From contig CAJTSE010000005.1 in NCBI GenBank assembly GCA_910578815.1, positions 185,225 to 249,224 of the forward strand: a DNA stretch of 64,000 bases, read 5' to 3'. Below are positions 1 to 8,785 of this stretch, piece after piece (position 1 is the first letter of the stretch; each line of letters starts with the position of its first letter). The stretch comes from an uncultured Acetatifactor sp. (lineage in GTDB: Bacteria > Bacillota > Clostridia > Lachnospirales > Lachnospiraceae). The translations under genes and the position numbers were made by a program. The notes under the pieces are model-generated. The model ran no database searches, was not told the DNA's origin, and saw nothing but the letters and a program-made list of their open reading frames with translations.

Positions 1-432
1 ATGCAGGGTGAATGTGCGACAACCGGAATCAGTGTGTTGAGATTGCTCTCCGCAGTATGTCCGGATGATTTGGAATGGGAAGATAAATTACTGTCCCCCC
101 TGGGTGATACCTTCCTTTCTTTTGGGCCAGGACAGGCGGCAATACAAAAGGGACTACCTCTTTCCTATTTACTTATGGCCTTTACAGACATCAACAATGA
201 AAAGACGAAAGCACTGATAGCGCAAAAGAAAGAGTGGCTGTTGAATTTACTGCGAAAAGGCTGGATTACGGGCAAACCTTTAAATGGCAAAGGATCGGAA
301 GCGGACAACTATAATTTATTGGGAAAATACATTATAAGAAATGCACTTGGTACATTGCCGGAATATGAAAATATATCCGAGCATGAAATATATATAAATA
401 GTAAAAATGATAGATGTTACTGCAATATATGA
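1..432 (+). CDS. Hypothetical protein, possibly cut by the window edge
   Basis: An open frame of 143 codons begins with an ATG at the first base of the window and ends at TGA 430-432. Because the frame is open to the edge, the true start may lie upstream and this may be only a C-terminal part. I see no signal peptide, membrane segment or catalytic motif; the protein is mixed polar with a helical-looking middle (about residues 65-85, rich in Lys and Leu). The last 30 codons are more AT-rich than neighbouring genes. It converges on the recombinase gene with only 17 bases between the two stops. I do not recognise the family. Confidence 0.4.
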   Translation: MQGECATTGISVLRLLSAVCPDDLEWEDKLLSPLGDTFLSFGPGQAAIQKGLPLSYLLMAFTDINNEKTKALIAQKKEWLLNLLRKGWITGKPLNGKGSEADNYNLLGKYIIRNALGTLPEYENISEHEIYINSKNDRCYCNI

Positions 433-449
433 TGCTTGCAAAAAACTTA

Positions 450-1529
450 TCAATGGGTCAAATCGTCCGCTCCTTTTTCCCGCAGCCGTACAACATTTGC
501 CGCCCGGCGGCGTCTTTCGTCATCCTGGGCAGCGTAATGCTTCCTGGTGGTATTGACATCCTTATGGCCTAACACGTCAGCCACCAGATAAATATCTCCG
601 GTTTCTTGATACAGCGTGGTACCATAAGTGCTCCGCAGTTTATGCGGTGTGATTTTTTTCAAGGTAGTGACTCTGGAAGCATATTTTTTAACCAGGTTTT
701 CTACAGAGCGCACAGCCATTCTACGGTTTTGCAGCGAGAGAAAAAGTGCATTTTCATGTCCTTGTTCCGGGATAATATGATGTCGTTCCTCAAGATAATC
801 CAGGAGGGCTGTTTCCACTTCTTCACCAAAATATATAACGGCCTCGTAGCCGCCCTTGCGACGTATTTTAATTCCGCACACGTCAAAATTAACATCCTGA
901 ATGTCCAGACCGACACATTCTGAAACACGAATGCCGGTTCCCAACAGCAAAGTCAAAAGTGCCACATCTCTTACTTTTGTTTTTTTATGGTATTCCAGCT
1001 CTTTTTTTGTCAGTTTTGTCCCATCCTCAACCTGGTCCAGCAACATTGCAACCTCATTGGGCTCCAGACGTATTATTTCTTTGGCATGTTTCTTAGGCAT
1101 TGGCACCAAAGCGGCAGGATTGCTTTTTATCAACTCACTCTGATAAAAATAATTGTAAAAGCTGCGCAGTGCAGCCAGCTTTCTTTCTTTACCGCGCTCA
1201 TCATTGGTGATTTCCCGACCATCCTTCTCATAATAGGACATATATTCCAAATATTCCTCAATGTCGATTCTTGTCAACTGTTCCAGAACTTCCAGAGGAA
1301 AATCTTTTATTTCCGTTTTGGCACAGATCGGATTCTTTTCATGCAAAAACTCAAAAAAAAGCCGAAGATCATATGCGTAAGCCAGTCTGGTGCGGGAAGA
1401 GGTATATTCTTCTATTCCCCGAAAAAAAGTACGGCAGAAGGAAGGGAGCGTTTCCAGCACTGTACGCATTTTCAGTATGTTTTGTTTGTTTTGCTCATCA
1501 TGGTAATTGTTTTGATTCACTACAGACAT
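450..1529 (-). CDS. Tyrosine recombinase (XerC/XerS-like)
   Basis: Site-specific tyrosine recombinase, 359 aa. The N-terminal SAM-like core-binding domain spans about residues 30-140 and the catalytic domain about 155-335. All six catalytic positions are visible: Arg201 in GTGIRVSE, Lys225 in RRKGG, His296 and Arg299 in TPHKLRST, His322 in VLGHKD and the nucleophile Tyr332 in TRKHYA. The arrangement and length resemble streptococcal XerS and clostridial XerC, which resolve chromosome dimers; an integron- or phage-type role is less likely since no element surrounds it. The start is the ATG at 1529, which has GGAGGG about nine bases upstream; a TTG six codons earlier is inside the ribosome binding site. 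It follows the TtcA-like gene by 19 bases and is probably co-transcribed. The actual dif-like target is not visible here. Confidence 0.88.
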   Translation of the reverse strand: MSVVNQNNYHDEQNKQNILKMRTVLETLPSFCRTFFRGIEEYTSSRTRLAYAYDLRLFFEFLHEKNPICAKTEIKDFPLEVLEQLTRIDIEEYLEYMSYYEKDGREITNDERGKERKLAALRSFYNYFYQSELIKSNPAALVPMPKKHAKEIIRLEPNEVAMLLDQVEDGTKLTKKELEYHKKTKVRDVALLTLLLGTGIRVSECVGLDIQDVNFDVCGIKIRRKGGYEAVIYFGEEVETALLDYLEERHHIIPEQGHENALFLSLQNRRMAVRSVENLVKKYASRVTTLKKITPHKLRSTYGTTLYQETGDIYLVADVLGHKDVNTTRKHYAAQDDERRRRAANVVRLREKGADDLTH

Positions 1530-1548
1530 TATTGTTAAACCCTCCAAA

Positions 1549-2268
1549 TTATTTTTTCGCCCAACCCTTTAGATTACTGTTGATGACTGCAGTAAACATC
1601 CGTTCCTTAACACCGGGATTTTCCTGGTTAAGTGATCTTAATAGGTTTTTGACATATTCCCGTTTTGTATGACCGTCTGCAGGACAGGGACTTTTTACTA
1701 CCGGAACATCATACTTATGAACAAAGCCAATCACATCCGCTTCATTCATATACATAAGAGGACGAATCACAGTGAGTTTCATGCGGTCAAGGTAGGTCAC
1801 CGGAGCAAAGGTGTGAAAACGTCCTTCAAAGATCAAAGACATCAGCATGGTTTCTACCACATCATCCTTATGGTGAGCATAAGCTATCTTATTGCAGCCG
1901 ATTTCTTGAATGGCCTGATTCAAAGCACCTTTTCTCATCTTAGCACAGAGGGAACAGGGATTTTCTTCGCGGCGTTCCTCAAAAATGATCTGAGCAATAT
2001 CCGTTTTTACTACGGTATATTCTACCTCAAGAGCGGCGCAAAGCTCTCTGATCCGGCAGAGATTTAGATTTTCAAATCCAAGGTCTACGGTAACGGCATG
2101 AATATCAAACGACAGTGGATAGAAGCGTCTGAGGCCATGAAGGGCATAGAGAAGTGTCAGACTATCTTTACCGCCGGAGATTCCGACTGCAATTTTATCT
2201 TTTTCTTCAATCATGCTATAGTCATCCACAGCTCTGCGGACATAACTTAGTACCTGCTGTAACTTCAT
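1549..2268 (-). CDS. TtcA-family tRNA 2-thiolation ATPase
   Basis: PP-loop ATP pyrophosphatase of the TtcA/TilS superfamily, 239 aa. The PP-loop SGGKDS is at residues 31-36. A CSLC motif at 106-109 and a third cysteine at 196 (SPCPAD) match the three cysteines that hold the 4Fe-4S cluster in TtcA, so the likely reaction is adenylation and thiolation of a tRNA base (2-thiocytidine 32 in the best studied members). The family also contains close relatives of other tRNA specificity, so the exact base is inferred. The ATG at 2268 is preceded by TTGGAGG at good spacing; an in-frame start 11 codons upstream has no such site. The recombinase gene follows 19 bases downstream. Confidence 0.8.
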   Translation of the reverse strand: MKLQQVLSYVRRAVDDYSMIEEKDKIAVGISGGKDSLTLLYALHGLRRFYPLSFDIHAVTVDLGFENLNLCRIRELCAALEVEYTVVKTDIAQIIFEERREENPCSLCAKMRKGALNQAIQEIGCNKIAYAHHKDDVVETMLMSLIFEGRFHTFAPVTYLDRMKLTVIRPLMYMNEADVIGFVHKYDVPVVKSPCPADGHTKREYVKNLLRSLNQENPGVKERMFTAVINSNLKGWAKK

Positions 2269-2340
2269 ACAAACCTCCAAGATTCTTCGAAGCAAAATCA
2301 CAAAATCCCGCTCCTAATGTACTTACATTTTATTATTTTT

Positions 2341-2370
2341 TTGCAGGAAAGACAATAGAGGAATTATATT
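2341..2370 (+). promoter_or_regulatory. Sigma-A-type promoter for rubrerythrin
   Basis: TTGCAG at 2341-2346 and TATATT at 2365-2370 are separated by 18 bases, in an AT-rich gap, 59 bases before the rubrerythrin start. Rubrerythrins are often PerR-controlled, but I see no convincing PerR box. Confidence 0.5.
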
Positions 2371-2428
2371 TTAAAAAACAGAGGATATACTTAAAACAAC
2401 TAAAAATTTAGAAAGGAAGAATGTTATT

Positions 2429-3031
2429 ATGGCAGTGGAGTTTCAAAACAGTATAACAAAGGATAATCTGATGAGGGCATTTGCGGGGGAAAGCCAGGCA
2501 CGTAACCGCTATACCTTTGCCGCATCCCAGGCGAAAAAGAATGGCATGTACGTTATCAGCACCGTATTTGCATTTACCGCTTCGCAGGAAAAGGAGCATG
2601 CGGAGATTTTCTATCGGCATCTAAAGGAGATGGCAGGCAGTACAATTTTTATCGACGGTGGTTATCCTGTAGATGTATCCGATGATATAGCCGATCTGCT
2701 CAGCATGGCCCAGCACAATGAATATGAAGAGCATAATGATGTATATAAAAATTTTGGAGAAAAAGCAAAGGAAGAAGGCTTTGACCGAATCGCGGCTTCT
2801 TTTTTCCAGATTGCCAATATTGAAAAAACACATGGGGACCGGTTTGGAAAATATGCGGAGCTGATAAAAGAAGGAAAATTGTTTGTGTCCGATGTGGAAG
2901 AAGAGTGGATGTGTTTAAATTGCGGATTTGTATATAAGGGGACCAGCGCGCCCTATGTTTGCCCGGTTTGTCAGCACGACAGAGGCTTCTTTATTCGTTT
3001 CAGTCTGATGCCTGTTATTCAGGTATCGTAA
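2429..3031 (+). CDS. rbr: Rubrerythrin
   Basis: Non-haem di-iron peroxidase that reduces hydrogen peroxide in the anaerobic cytoplasm. The ferritin-like four-helix domain (about 1-145) carries the iron-ligand motifs ESQARNRY (Glu21), EKEH (Glu54, His57), EYEEHND (around 98-103) and EKTH (around 132-135). A C-terminal rubredoxin-like domain has CxxC pairs at Cys162/165 and Cys178/181, which bind the electron-relay iron. At 200 aa it is slightly longer than the usual 180-195; the tail after GFFIR differs from the common ending and could reflect drift. ATG 2429 follows AGAAAGGAAG. It stands alone with its own promoter. Confidence 0.95.
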   Translation: MAVEFQNSITKDNLMRAFAGESQARNRYTFAASQAKKNGMYVISTVFAFTASQEKEHAEIFYRHLKEMAGSTIFIDGGYPVDVSDDIADLLSMAQHNEYEEHNDVYKNFGEKAKEEGFDRIAASFFQIANIEKTHGDRFGKYAELIKEGKLFVSDVEEEWMCLNCGFVYKGTSAPYVCPVCQHDRGFFIRFSLMPVIQVS

Positions 3032-3103
3032 AAAGAAATACTTGTGGTATCGGAAAATAAAGTGTATGATAAGTATATCAAAACACTGAAGAAGGGATAC
3101 CTG

Positions 3104-4480
3104 ATGAAGTTTAAAATTAATAATAAATATTTTCGCTGGGGACTTACCGCATTTCTGGCAATCGCAGCCGCAATCGTTTTTTACTATTTTGTGTTTCACA
3201 GTTCCAACATCAGATCCGGCATCAAGACCATTACGGACATTTTGATGCCGGTAGTGGTTGGAATGGCGATTGCTTATCTGCTTACACCTGTTTTAAATTT
3301 TGTGGAACAGAAGATGCTTTTTCCTCTTTGCAAAAAGCTGAAGATCCGAGAGGGAAAGAAAACGAAATCCGTTATTCGTGGAATTAGTATTTTGATTACA
3401 GCTTTTTTGTTTGTGGGATTGATCTATTTTTTGCTGTATATGTTAATATCCCAAATTGTTCCCAGCGTTCAGAACATTGCCGTAAATTTTGACTCATACG
3501 TTGCAAATATCACCAAATGGCTGAATCAGGTACTGGAGGATAATCCGGAGGCAGGGGACTATGTGATCAGAACCGTTACGAAGTATTCCAGTGAACTTGA
3601 AACCTGGGTTACAAACGACCTTCCCAACACGGCAGCCGGGTTGATTAAAACGGTTTCTTTAAGCGTAATTGGCGTGTTTGGTGTTTTATGGGATTTTATC
3701 ATCGGATTTGTGATATCAATTTACATGATGGCCAGCAAGGAAAAATTTGCTGGTCAGGCCAAAAAGGTTCTTTATGCCATATTTGAACAAGAAACGTCCA
3801 ATACATTAATTAAAAATTTTCGATTTACTCATCAAACTTTCATCGGATTTTTAGGCGGGAAGATTGTTGACTCAATTATTATTGGTATCCTGTGTTTTGT
3901 TGGAACTTCCATCATGAAGACGCCTTATGCGGCATTGGTCAGTGTTATCATTGGTGTGACAAATATTATTCCTTTTTTTGGACCTTTTTTGGGTGCCGTA
4001 CCCTGTACGTTGCTGATTTTTGTGGTGGATCCCCTGCATCCCTTAAATTGTCTGTATTTTGTAGTGTTTATTCTGATATTACAGCAGGTGGACGGCAATA
4101 TAATTGGGCCGAAGATTTTGGGAAGTTCTACCGGCTTGACCGGGTTCTGGGTTATCTTTGCAATTACTTTGTTTGGCGGGCTGCTGGGTGTGTTTGGCAT
4201 GATTATCGGCGTACCTATCTTGGCAGTACTTTATGCGGCTGTCCGTGCTGCCGTAAACATGGCTCTGGACAAAAAAAATATGCCTACTGAATCCGTGAAG
4301 TATGAAAGACTGGAATATGTGGATGAAAGCGGATTCCATGAAATTATTCCGGAAGAAAAGGGCAAAGCAACAAAGCCGGGAGAAAAAACGGAATCCCAAA
4401 AGCGTCACAGATGGGTTAAATTGACAAAGGGCAAAGGGGATACTGATCAAAATGAGATTTCTGATACAAAGGGTAAATGA
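3104..4480 (+). CDS. AI-2E/PerM-family membrane permease
   Basis: Polytopic inner-membrane protein of the AI-2E transporter family, 458 aa. Hydrophobic segments occur near residues 10-30, 38-60, 95-125, 195-225 and then in a closely packed cluster (about 245-380) containing the family signature-like run around IIPFFGPFLGAVPC. The C-terminal 70 residues are hydrophilic and Lys/Glu-rich. Family members export peptides or small molecules or act as Na+/H+ antiporters; the substrate here is unknown. ATG 3104 has GAAGAAGGGAT upstream; a non-ATG start at 3044 lacks a site. The 3' end overlaps dtd by 29 bases, implying translational coupling. Confidence 0.85.
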   Translation: MKFKINNKYFRWGLTAFLAIAAAIVFYYFVFHSSNIRSGIKTITDILMPVVVGMAIAYLLTPVLNFVEQKMLFPLCKKLKIREGKKTKSVIRGISILITAFLFVGLIYFLLYMLISQIVPSVQNIAVNFDSYVANITKWLNQVLEDNPEAGDYVIRTVTKYSSELETWVTNDLPNTAAGLIKTVSLSVIGVFGVLWDFIIGFVISIYMMASKEKFAGQAKKVLYAIFEQETSNTLIKNFRFTHQTFIGFLGGKIVDSIIIGILCFVGTSIMKTPYAALVSVIIGVTNIIPFFGPFLGAVPCTLLIFVVDPLHPLNCLYFVVFILILQQVDGNIIGPKILGSSTGLTGFWVIFAITLFGGLLGVFGMIIGVPILAVLYAAVRAAVNMALDKKNMPTESVKYERLEYVDESGFHEIIPEEKGKATKPGEKTESQKRHRWVKLTKGKGDTDQNEISDTKGK

Positions 4481-4904
4481 AGCAAGCGTATCTGTGGAAG
4501 GTAATGTTGTCGGCAGGATCGGCAAGGGTCTGCTGGTCTTTATCGGCATCAGCGGGCAGGATAATGAGGAAATCGCTGACAAAATGGTGAAAAAGCTCCT
4601 GGGTCTGCGTATCTTTAACGACGAAAACGACAAGATCAATCTGGATTTGAAAACAGTGGGAGGGCAGTTGCTTCTGATTTCCCAGTTTACCCTTTATGCG
4701 GATTGCAGAAAAGGTAATCGCCCTTCCTTTACGGACGCCGGGGCACCGGAGCCGGCAAATGCTCTGTACCGATACATAATTGACCGCTGCCGGCTGGAAA
4801 CGGCAGTAGTGGAAGAGGGGAGCTTCGGCGCCGAGATGAAGGTTTCTCTGTTAAATGACGGTCCCTTTACAATTTATCTTGATTCAGAGGATATATGCCA
4901 TTAA
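4452..4904 (+). CDS. dtd: D-aminoacyl-tRNA deacylase
   Basis: Hydrolyses D-aminoacyl-tRNAs (and glycyl-tRNA-Ala), recycling mischarged tRNAs. At 150 aa it has the usual length. The two active-site signatures are present: SQFTLYAD (about residues 77-84) and the cross-subunit Gly-cisPro region in NDGPFT (about 135-140). The start ATG lies inside the end of the permease gene, and the internal GGGGAT upstream serves as its ribosome binding site. In many Firmicutes dtd sits after relA; here that partner is absent from the window. Confidence 0.95.
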   Translation: MRFLIQRVNEASVSVEGNVVGRIGKGLLVFIGISGQDNEEIADKMVKKLLGLRIFNDENDKINLDLKTVGGQLLLISQFTLYADCRKGNRPSFTDAGAPEPANALYRYIIDRCRLETAVVEEGSFGAEMKVSLLNDGPFTIYLDSEDICH

Positions 4905-4980
4905 TCAAAGTCATAATATAAAGAAGCATTAATAAGGCCAAAGATAAAAACATATGTTATAAACACAAGGAGGATTTTCT

Positions 4981-6441
4981 ATGATTATCGGTATTATTGC
5001 TGCATCTGTAGTCCTTTTCATTCTTCTAATCTTTTTTACGGGCTATGTCAAGGCGTCGCCGGATACGGCGATTATCATTTCCGGCTTGAGAAAGAATCCC
5101 AAGGTATTAATCGGTAAAGCCGGGGTAAAGATTCCGTTCCTTGAGAGAAAGGATGAACTTAACCTTCAACTGATTCCCATTGATGTAAAGACTTCCAATG
5201 CAGTGCCTACCGCAGACTATATTAATATTAATGTAGATGCTACGGTTAATGTGAAGATCAGCGACAATGAAGAACGACTGAAACTGGCTGCCCAGAACTT
5301 TCTGAATAAGAACGCCGAATATATCGGGCGAGTGGCCAGAGAAGTTCTGGAAGGCAATGTCCGTGAGATCGTGGGTAAGATGGCCCTGGAGGAAATGGTG
5401 TCCGACCGTCAGAAATTTGCGATGTTGGTAAAAGAGAACGCCGAGCCGGATCTTGCGGCCATGGGCTTGGATATTATCAGTTTTAATGTGCAGAATTTTG
5501 TGGACGGCAACGGCGTTATAGAAAATCTGGGTGTGGACAATATTGTTAAGATCCAGAAGAATGCGGCAATTTCCAGGGCTGAGAGTGAAAAGGAAATCGC
5601 CAAGGCCCAGGCGAATGCAAAGCGTGAAGCCAATGAAGCCGAGGTAAATGCAGAATCCGAAATTGCTAAGAAACAGAATGAGCTTTCCATCCAAAAGGCT
5701 GAACTAAAGCGGGAATCCGACATTAAAAAGGCTGAAGCGGACGCTGCTTACAAGATTCAGGAAGAGGAACAGCGTAAAACGGTGGAAATTACCACTGCTA
5801 ACGCCAATATTGCAAAGCAGGAAAAGGAAATCCTTTTAAAGCAGCGGGAAGCGGAGGTTATGGAGCAGGCGCTGGATGCCCAGGTTAAGAAAAAGGCCGA
5901 GGCGGAAAGATTTGCAAAGCAGCAACAGGCAGATGCTCAGCTTTATGAGCGTCAACGGGAGGCAGAGGCAAAGAAATTTGAAACCGAGAAGGAAGCCGAG
6001 GCCATGAAAGCTCAGGCGGAAGCAAAGAAATTTACTATGGAACAGGAAGCGGAAGGTATTCGCACCAGGGGACTCGCAGAAGCGGAAGCCATTCGGGCAA
6101 AATCTGTGGCCGAAGCGGAAGGTATTGAGAAAAAAGCAGAAGCCATGGCAAAGATGGGCGAAGCCGCCGTTCTGGAAATGTACTTTAAGGCCCTGCCTGA
6201 GGTGGTTAAGAATGCGGCAGAACCTCTTAACAGCGTTGACAAAATTACGATGTATGGGGATGGGAATTCTTCTAAGCTGATGAAGGATATTATGGGAACG
6301 GTTGTGCAGGTGACAGACGGCTTAAAGGAATCCACCGGCGTGGATTTGCAGGCAGTACTTTCAGGCTTTCTGGCAGGAAAAGTCGCTTCTGCCGACAGAA
6401 AGCCCGCAGACGAAGCCGGTTCAGGGCCCGACATGAAGTAA
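4981..6441 (+). CDS. Flotillin-like SPFH-domain membrane protein
   Basis: Flotillin-type scaffold protein of membrane microdomains, 486 aa. A single hydrophobic N-terminal segment (about 3-21) anchors it; the SPFH/Band 7 domain covers about 25-190. It is followed by a long Ala/Glu/Lys-rich coiled coil (about 195-390) with the repeated EAEA/AEAE pattern typical of flotillins, and a C-terminal oligomerisation region (about 395-465). Start ATG 4981 is preceded by AAGGAGG. In Bacillus floT is usually paired with an NfeD-like gene; no NfeD partner is visible on either side here. It is separated from dtd by 76 bases and may have its own promoter. Confidence 0.88.
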   Translation: MIIGIIAASVVLFILLIFFTGYVKASPDTAIIISGLRKNPKVLIGKAGVKIPFLERKDELNLQLIPIDVKTSNAVPTADYININVDATVNVKISDNEERLKLAAQNFLNKNAEYIGRVAREVLEGNVREIVGKMALEEMVSDRQKFAMLVKENAEPDLAAMGLDIISFNVQNFVDGNGVIENLGVDNIVKIQKNAAISRAESEKEIAKAQANAKREANEAEVNAESEIAKKQNELSIQKAELKRESDIKKAEADAAYKIQEEEQRKTVEITTANANIAKQEKEILLKQREAEVMEQALDAQVKKKAEAERFAKQQQADAQLYERQREAEAKKFETEKEAEAMKAQAEAKKFTMEQEAEGIRTRGLAEAEAIRAKSVAEAEGIEKKAEAMAKMGEAAVLEMYFKALPEVVKNAAEPLNSVDKITMYGDGNSSKLMKDIMGTVVQVTDGLKESTGVDLQAVLSGFLAGKVASADRKPADEAGSGPDMK

Positions 6442-6466
6442 ATGCAGGATCACAAGCTGTTAATAC

Positions 6467-6520
6467 AGGATGAAGAATACCTGAAGTATGCCTGAAAAGC
6501 AACAGTATATTCTTCATCCT
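6467..6520 (+). repeat. Inverted repeat after the flotillin gene
   Basis: AGGATGAAGAATA at 6467-6479 pairs perfectly with TATTCTTCATCCT at 6508-6520, leaving a 28-base loop. No U-run follows, so it is a weak terminator candidate. It could instead be a processing or attenuation hairpin between the flotillin gene and the small broken frame at 6543. Confidence 0.5.
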
Positions 6521-6542
6521 GATCTACATATGAGGTGTAACT

Positions 6543-6690
6543 ATGAAGAAGCATAAATATGGCGTTTGTTTTGTTTTGTCAGCGGTTGCTGTCTGTTTCC
6601 GCAGTTTGTAAAAATAAAGCCGGTCTGAATGCAGAAAACAGCTATACCGGTTGTGAGGTTGAAATCCTGATTCCAGAATTAAGCAACTAA
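6543..6690 (+). pseudogene. Remnant of a small secreted or lipoprotein-like ORF
   Basis: GAGGTG six bases before ATG 6543 gives a good ribosome binding site. The 22-codon frame encodes a signal-peptide-like start (MKKHKYGVCFVLSAVAV) and stops at 6609-6611. A single-base shift around 6598-6600 would join it to an open frame ending at TAA 6688-6690, making about 48 aa with Cys residues near the signal. This may be a decayed or frameshifted small gene, or just a short peptide. The rest of the 351-base gap (6442-6792) holds only the inverted repeat at 6467-6520 and a weak hairpin near 6750. Confidence 0.3.
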
Positions 6691-6792
6691 TAGCAAGTTA
6701 CCTGCCGGCACAACTATTCGTTAAAGTTGTCTTTTGCGCATAGTTGGAACTTTCTCTGAAAAGTTCTCCGTATGTTACACTCCCTTCTTATT

Positions 6793-7350
6793 CTACAGGC
6801 CGTATTCTGCAAAGAAATAAGCTGCCATCTGAGCCCTGGAGCTGAAGGGTTCTGTTTCCAGAAGCCGCAGAACTTCATCCTGGGAATAAAATTTTGCATC
6901 AATTTGTTCGTTTTCGGAGGTGTGATCTTCAAGAGCACCCTCGGCTTCCACAAAAGCAATGTAGGTGGTAGTGTCTGAAATTGCCACTGCTGCAAAAGAA
7001 GGCGGGAGTATCTTCTTAATAGATTTTACATGCAATCCGGTTTCTTCATAAAGCTCTCTGGCGATGCAATCTTCGATTGATTCATCAGCTTCCAGCATCC
7101 CGGCGCATAAATTATAGACAGTTCTGTTTACTCCCATACGAAATTCATGCAAAAGAAGCAATTTCCCCTCACAAGTGGCTACGATGGACACGCCGCTGGG
7201 CTTACCGCCTACATCTTCTATGCCTTGTAATTCCCTGCGGCTCACGATCTCATATTTCTTTTCATGACCTGACTTATTCAAATAAGTAATCTCGTAATTT
7301 TTCAGGTATTTTCCGTCTCTGACTTTTTGAAAGTTTATAAACTCCACCAT
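6793..7350 (-). CDS. Nudix hydrolase, ADP-ribose pyrophosphatase-like
   Basis: 185 aa Nudix protein. The Nudix box runs from Gly in AGMLEADES through RELYEETGL and fits GX5EX7REUXEEXGU completely, so metal binding should be intact. The N-terminal beta region and overall length resemble ADP-ribose pyrophosphatases, which hydrolyse ADP-ribose to AMP and ribose 5-phosphate, but nucleotide-sugar specificity cannot be read from the box. Start ATG 7350 has AGGAGA upstream. It is the last gene of the radical-SAM / RNase E-G run, 49 bases after the RNase gene. Confidence 0.85.
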   Translation of the reverse strand: MVEFINFQKVRDGKYLKNYEITYLNKSGHEKKYEIVSRRELQGIEDVGGKPSGVSIVATCEGKLLLLHEFRMGVNRTVYNLCAGMLEADESIEDCIARELYEETGLHVKSIKKILPPSFAAVAISDTTTYIAFVEAEGALEDHTSENEQIDAKFYSQDEVLRLLETEPFSSRAQMAAYFFAEYGL

Positions 7351-7399
7351 AACAATCTCCTATTGTTGTAATTTATAGTTTTCTTACGGATTAAACTTT

Positions 7400-8785
7400 T
7401 TATTTTTTCTCTGACAGTGCTTCCCTGAGTGGCTTTGTAATTTTTTTACGTGTTATTTCCACCAGTCCTAATGGTGTCATATCTACCACCACAGTTTTCA
7501 CCTTATCTCGACGCACGTTTTCCTTCAGACATTCCATCACTGCCACTCTGCTCTTACTCTCTTCCATATTGATGAAATCTACGATAATGATTCCAGAAAG
7601 GTTTCGCAGGCGGATCTGACGCGCAATCTCTTCTGCAGCTTCCAGATTTACCTTAAGAAAGGCATCCTCCTTCCGCCCCTCGTATTTACCTGAATTCACG
7701 TCGATTACCGTTAGGGCTTCTGTTGGCTGGATCATGAGATAGCCGCCGGATTTTAACCATACATGCACGTTCAGTGCCTCTTCTACCCTGCTGTCCAAGC
7801 TGTAAAGTTTTGACAGAGAAAGCAGAGAATCCTCGTACAAACGCAGGGACGTTTCCGGCAGGTGAGCTTTAAAGTATTCCTCTATTTGCGGATACAGGGA
7901 CTGATCGTCGGTTACAATCTCCGAAAACTCACTGACATCTATCAGCTGATTCAGAATACGATCCATAAGGTTATCTATAGTATCTGCCTTTTTCAGGCAG
8001 CTGTAACAGGTTCGATGAGAGGCTTCTCTGAAAAAGGTTATATATTCCTGCCACAGCGGCAGAAACTGTTCCTTAAGCTGCGCCGGCGTTCCTTCCGCGA
8101 ACTCGGCGGCCCTTGTCCTGACAATCAGTCCGGGAGCAGGCATCCCTTCAGGAACTGGCGGAAAATCACTGCTTTTTGTCAAAATCAGATCACTGTCATT
8201 TGAAGCAGGTGCCATATTGCCATTTCCTATATTATTAGCCTTCAACGGCACCAGACAGCCGCCGCACAGGATTCCTGCCTCTTCCAGCAGGCTCTTTAAC
8301 CCGTTTCGCTGTTCTTTGGTAAGCTTTGCGGAAAATCCGGCCTTCTGCAAATCCGGAGTAAGGGCAAAATAATCGTTTGCAAGGGAAATATGAGCTGTTA
8401 CTGAGGGCTGTTTCGTTTTCTGAGCGTCCCTGACGATCTGCACAGGCAGCTCGTCTCCTTCCAGAATCCGTCCGTCGAAGGGACGATTTGTCAAAAAAGG
8501 AATACGGGCCTCTTTCATAGGCAGGAAGCAGATTTCTCCGGGCCCAATTTCTACAAAGCAAGCGTTAATATTTTTCACCACATTTGCAACCCTGGCCAGA
8601 TAAATTCCGCCCACTCTGCTGTCATCGGGAAACGCTGCGGCGGTAAGCCGGTCCCGTCGGATCAGGAAGACACCGTTTTTATTCCGATAACGGGTAAAGA
8701 TCAGCTTACCCTCTTCTGTTTTCCGGATCGCGGTTTCCGCCTCAGTAATGGTAACGGCTGACTTTTCGATAATATTACGACTCAT
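7400..8785 (-). CDS. Ribonuclease E/G family endoribonuclease
   Basis: 461 aa endoribonuclease of the RNase E/G family, acting in rRNA maturation and mRNA decay. An S1-like RNA-binding region lies about 57-130 (VGGIYLARVANVVKN). The DNase I-like catalytic part contains Asp362 in IDVNSGK and Asp403 in IVDFINM, matching the two metal-binding aspartates of E. coli RNase E. After the conserved PLGLVEITRKK the protein stops within about 15 residues, so the CPxC zinc-link that organises RNase E/G tetramers is absent; short clostridial members with this ending exist as far as I know. Its start overlaps the stop of the DUF2344 gene by four bases. Confidence 0.88.
   Translation of the reverse strand: MSRNIIEKSAVTITEAETAIRKTEEGKLIFTRYRNKNGVFLIRRDRLTAAAFPDDSRVGGIYLARVANVVKNINACFVEIGPGEICFLPMKEARIPFLTNRPFDGRILEGDELPVQIVRDAQKTKQPSVTAHISLANDYFALTPDLQKAGFSAKLTKEQRNGLKSLLEEAGILCGGCLVPLKANNIGNGNMAPASNDSDLILTKSSDFPPVPEGMPAPGLIVRTRAAEFAEGTPAQLKEQFLPLWQEYITFFREASHRTCYSCLKKADTIDNLMDRILNQLIDVSEFSEIVTDDQSLYPQIEEYFKAHLPETSLRLYEDSLLSLSKLYSLDSRVEEALNVHVWLKSGGYLMIQPTEALTVIDVNSGKYEGRKEDAFLKVNLEAAEEIARQIRLRNLSGIIIVDFINMEESKSRVAVMECLKENVRRDKVKTVVVDMTPLGLVEITRKKITKPLREALSEKK

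Noticed and set aside
1..1529. Integrative element defined by the tyrosine recombinase
   Set aside because: No att-type repeats, cargo, excisionase or tRNA target are visible; the protein resembles chromosomal Xer enzymes.
1271..1672. Open frames opposite the recombinase gene (also near 987-1538)
   Set aside because: Overlap the recombinase on the other strand and lack any ribosome binding site or domain.
6720..6792. Terminator after the Nudix gene
   Set aside because: The GAACTTT/AAAGTTC hairpin lacks a T-run on the minus strand.
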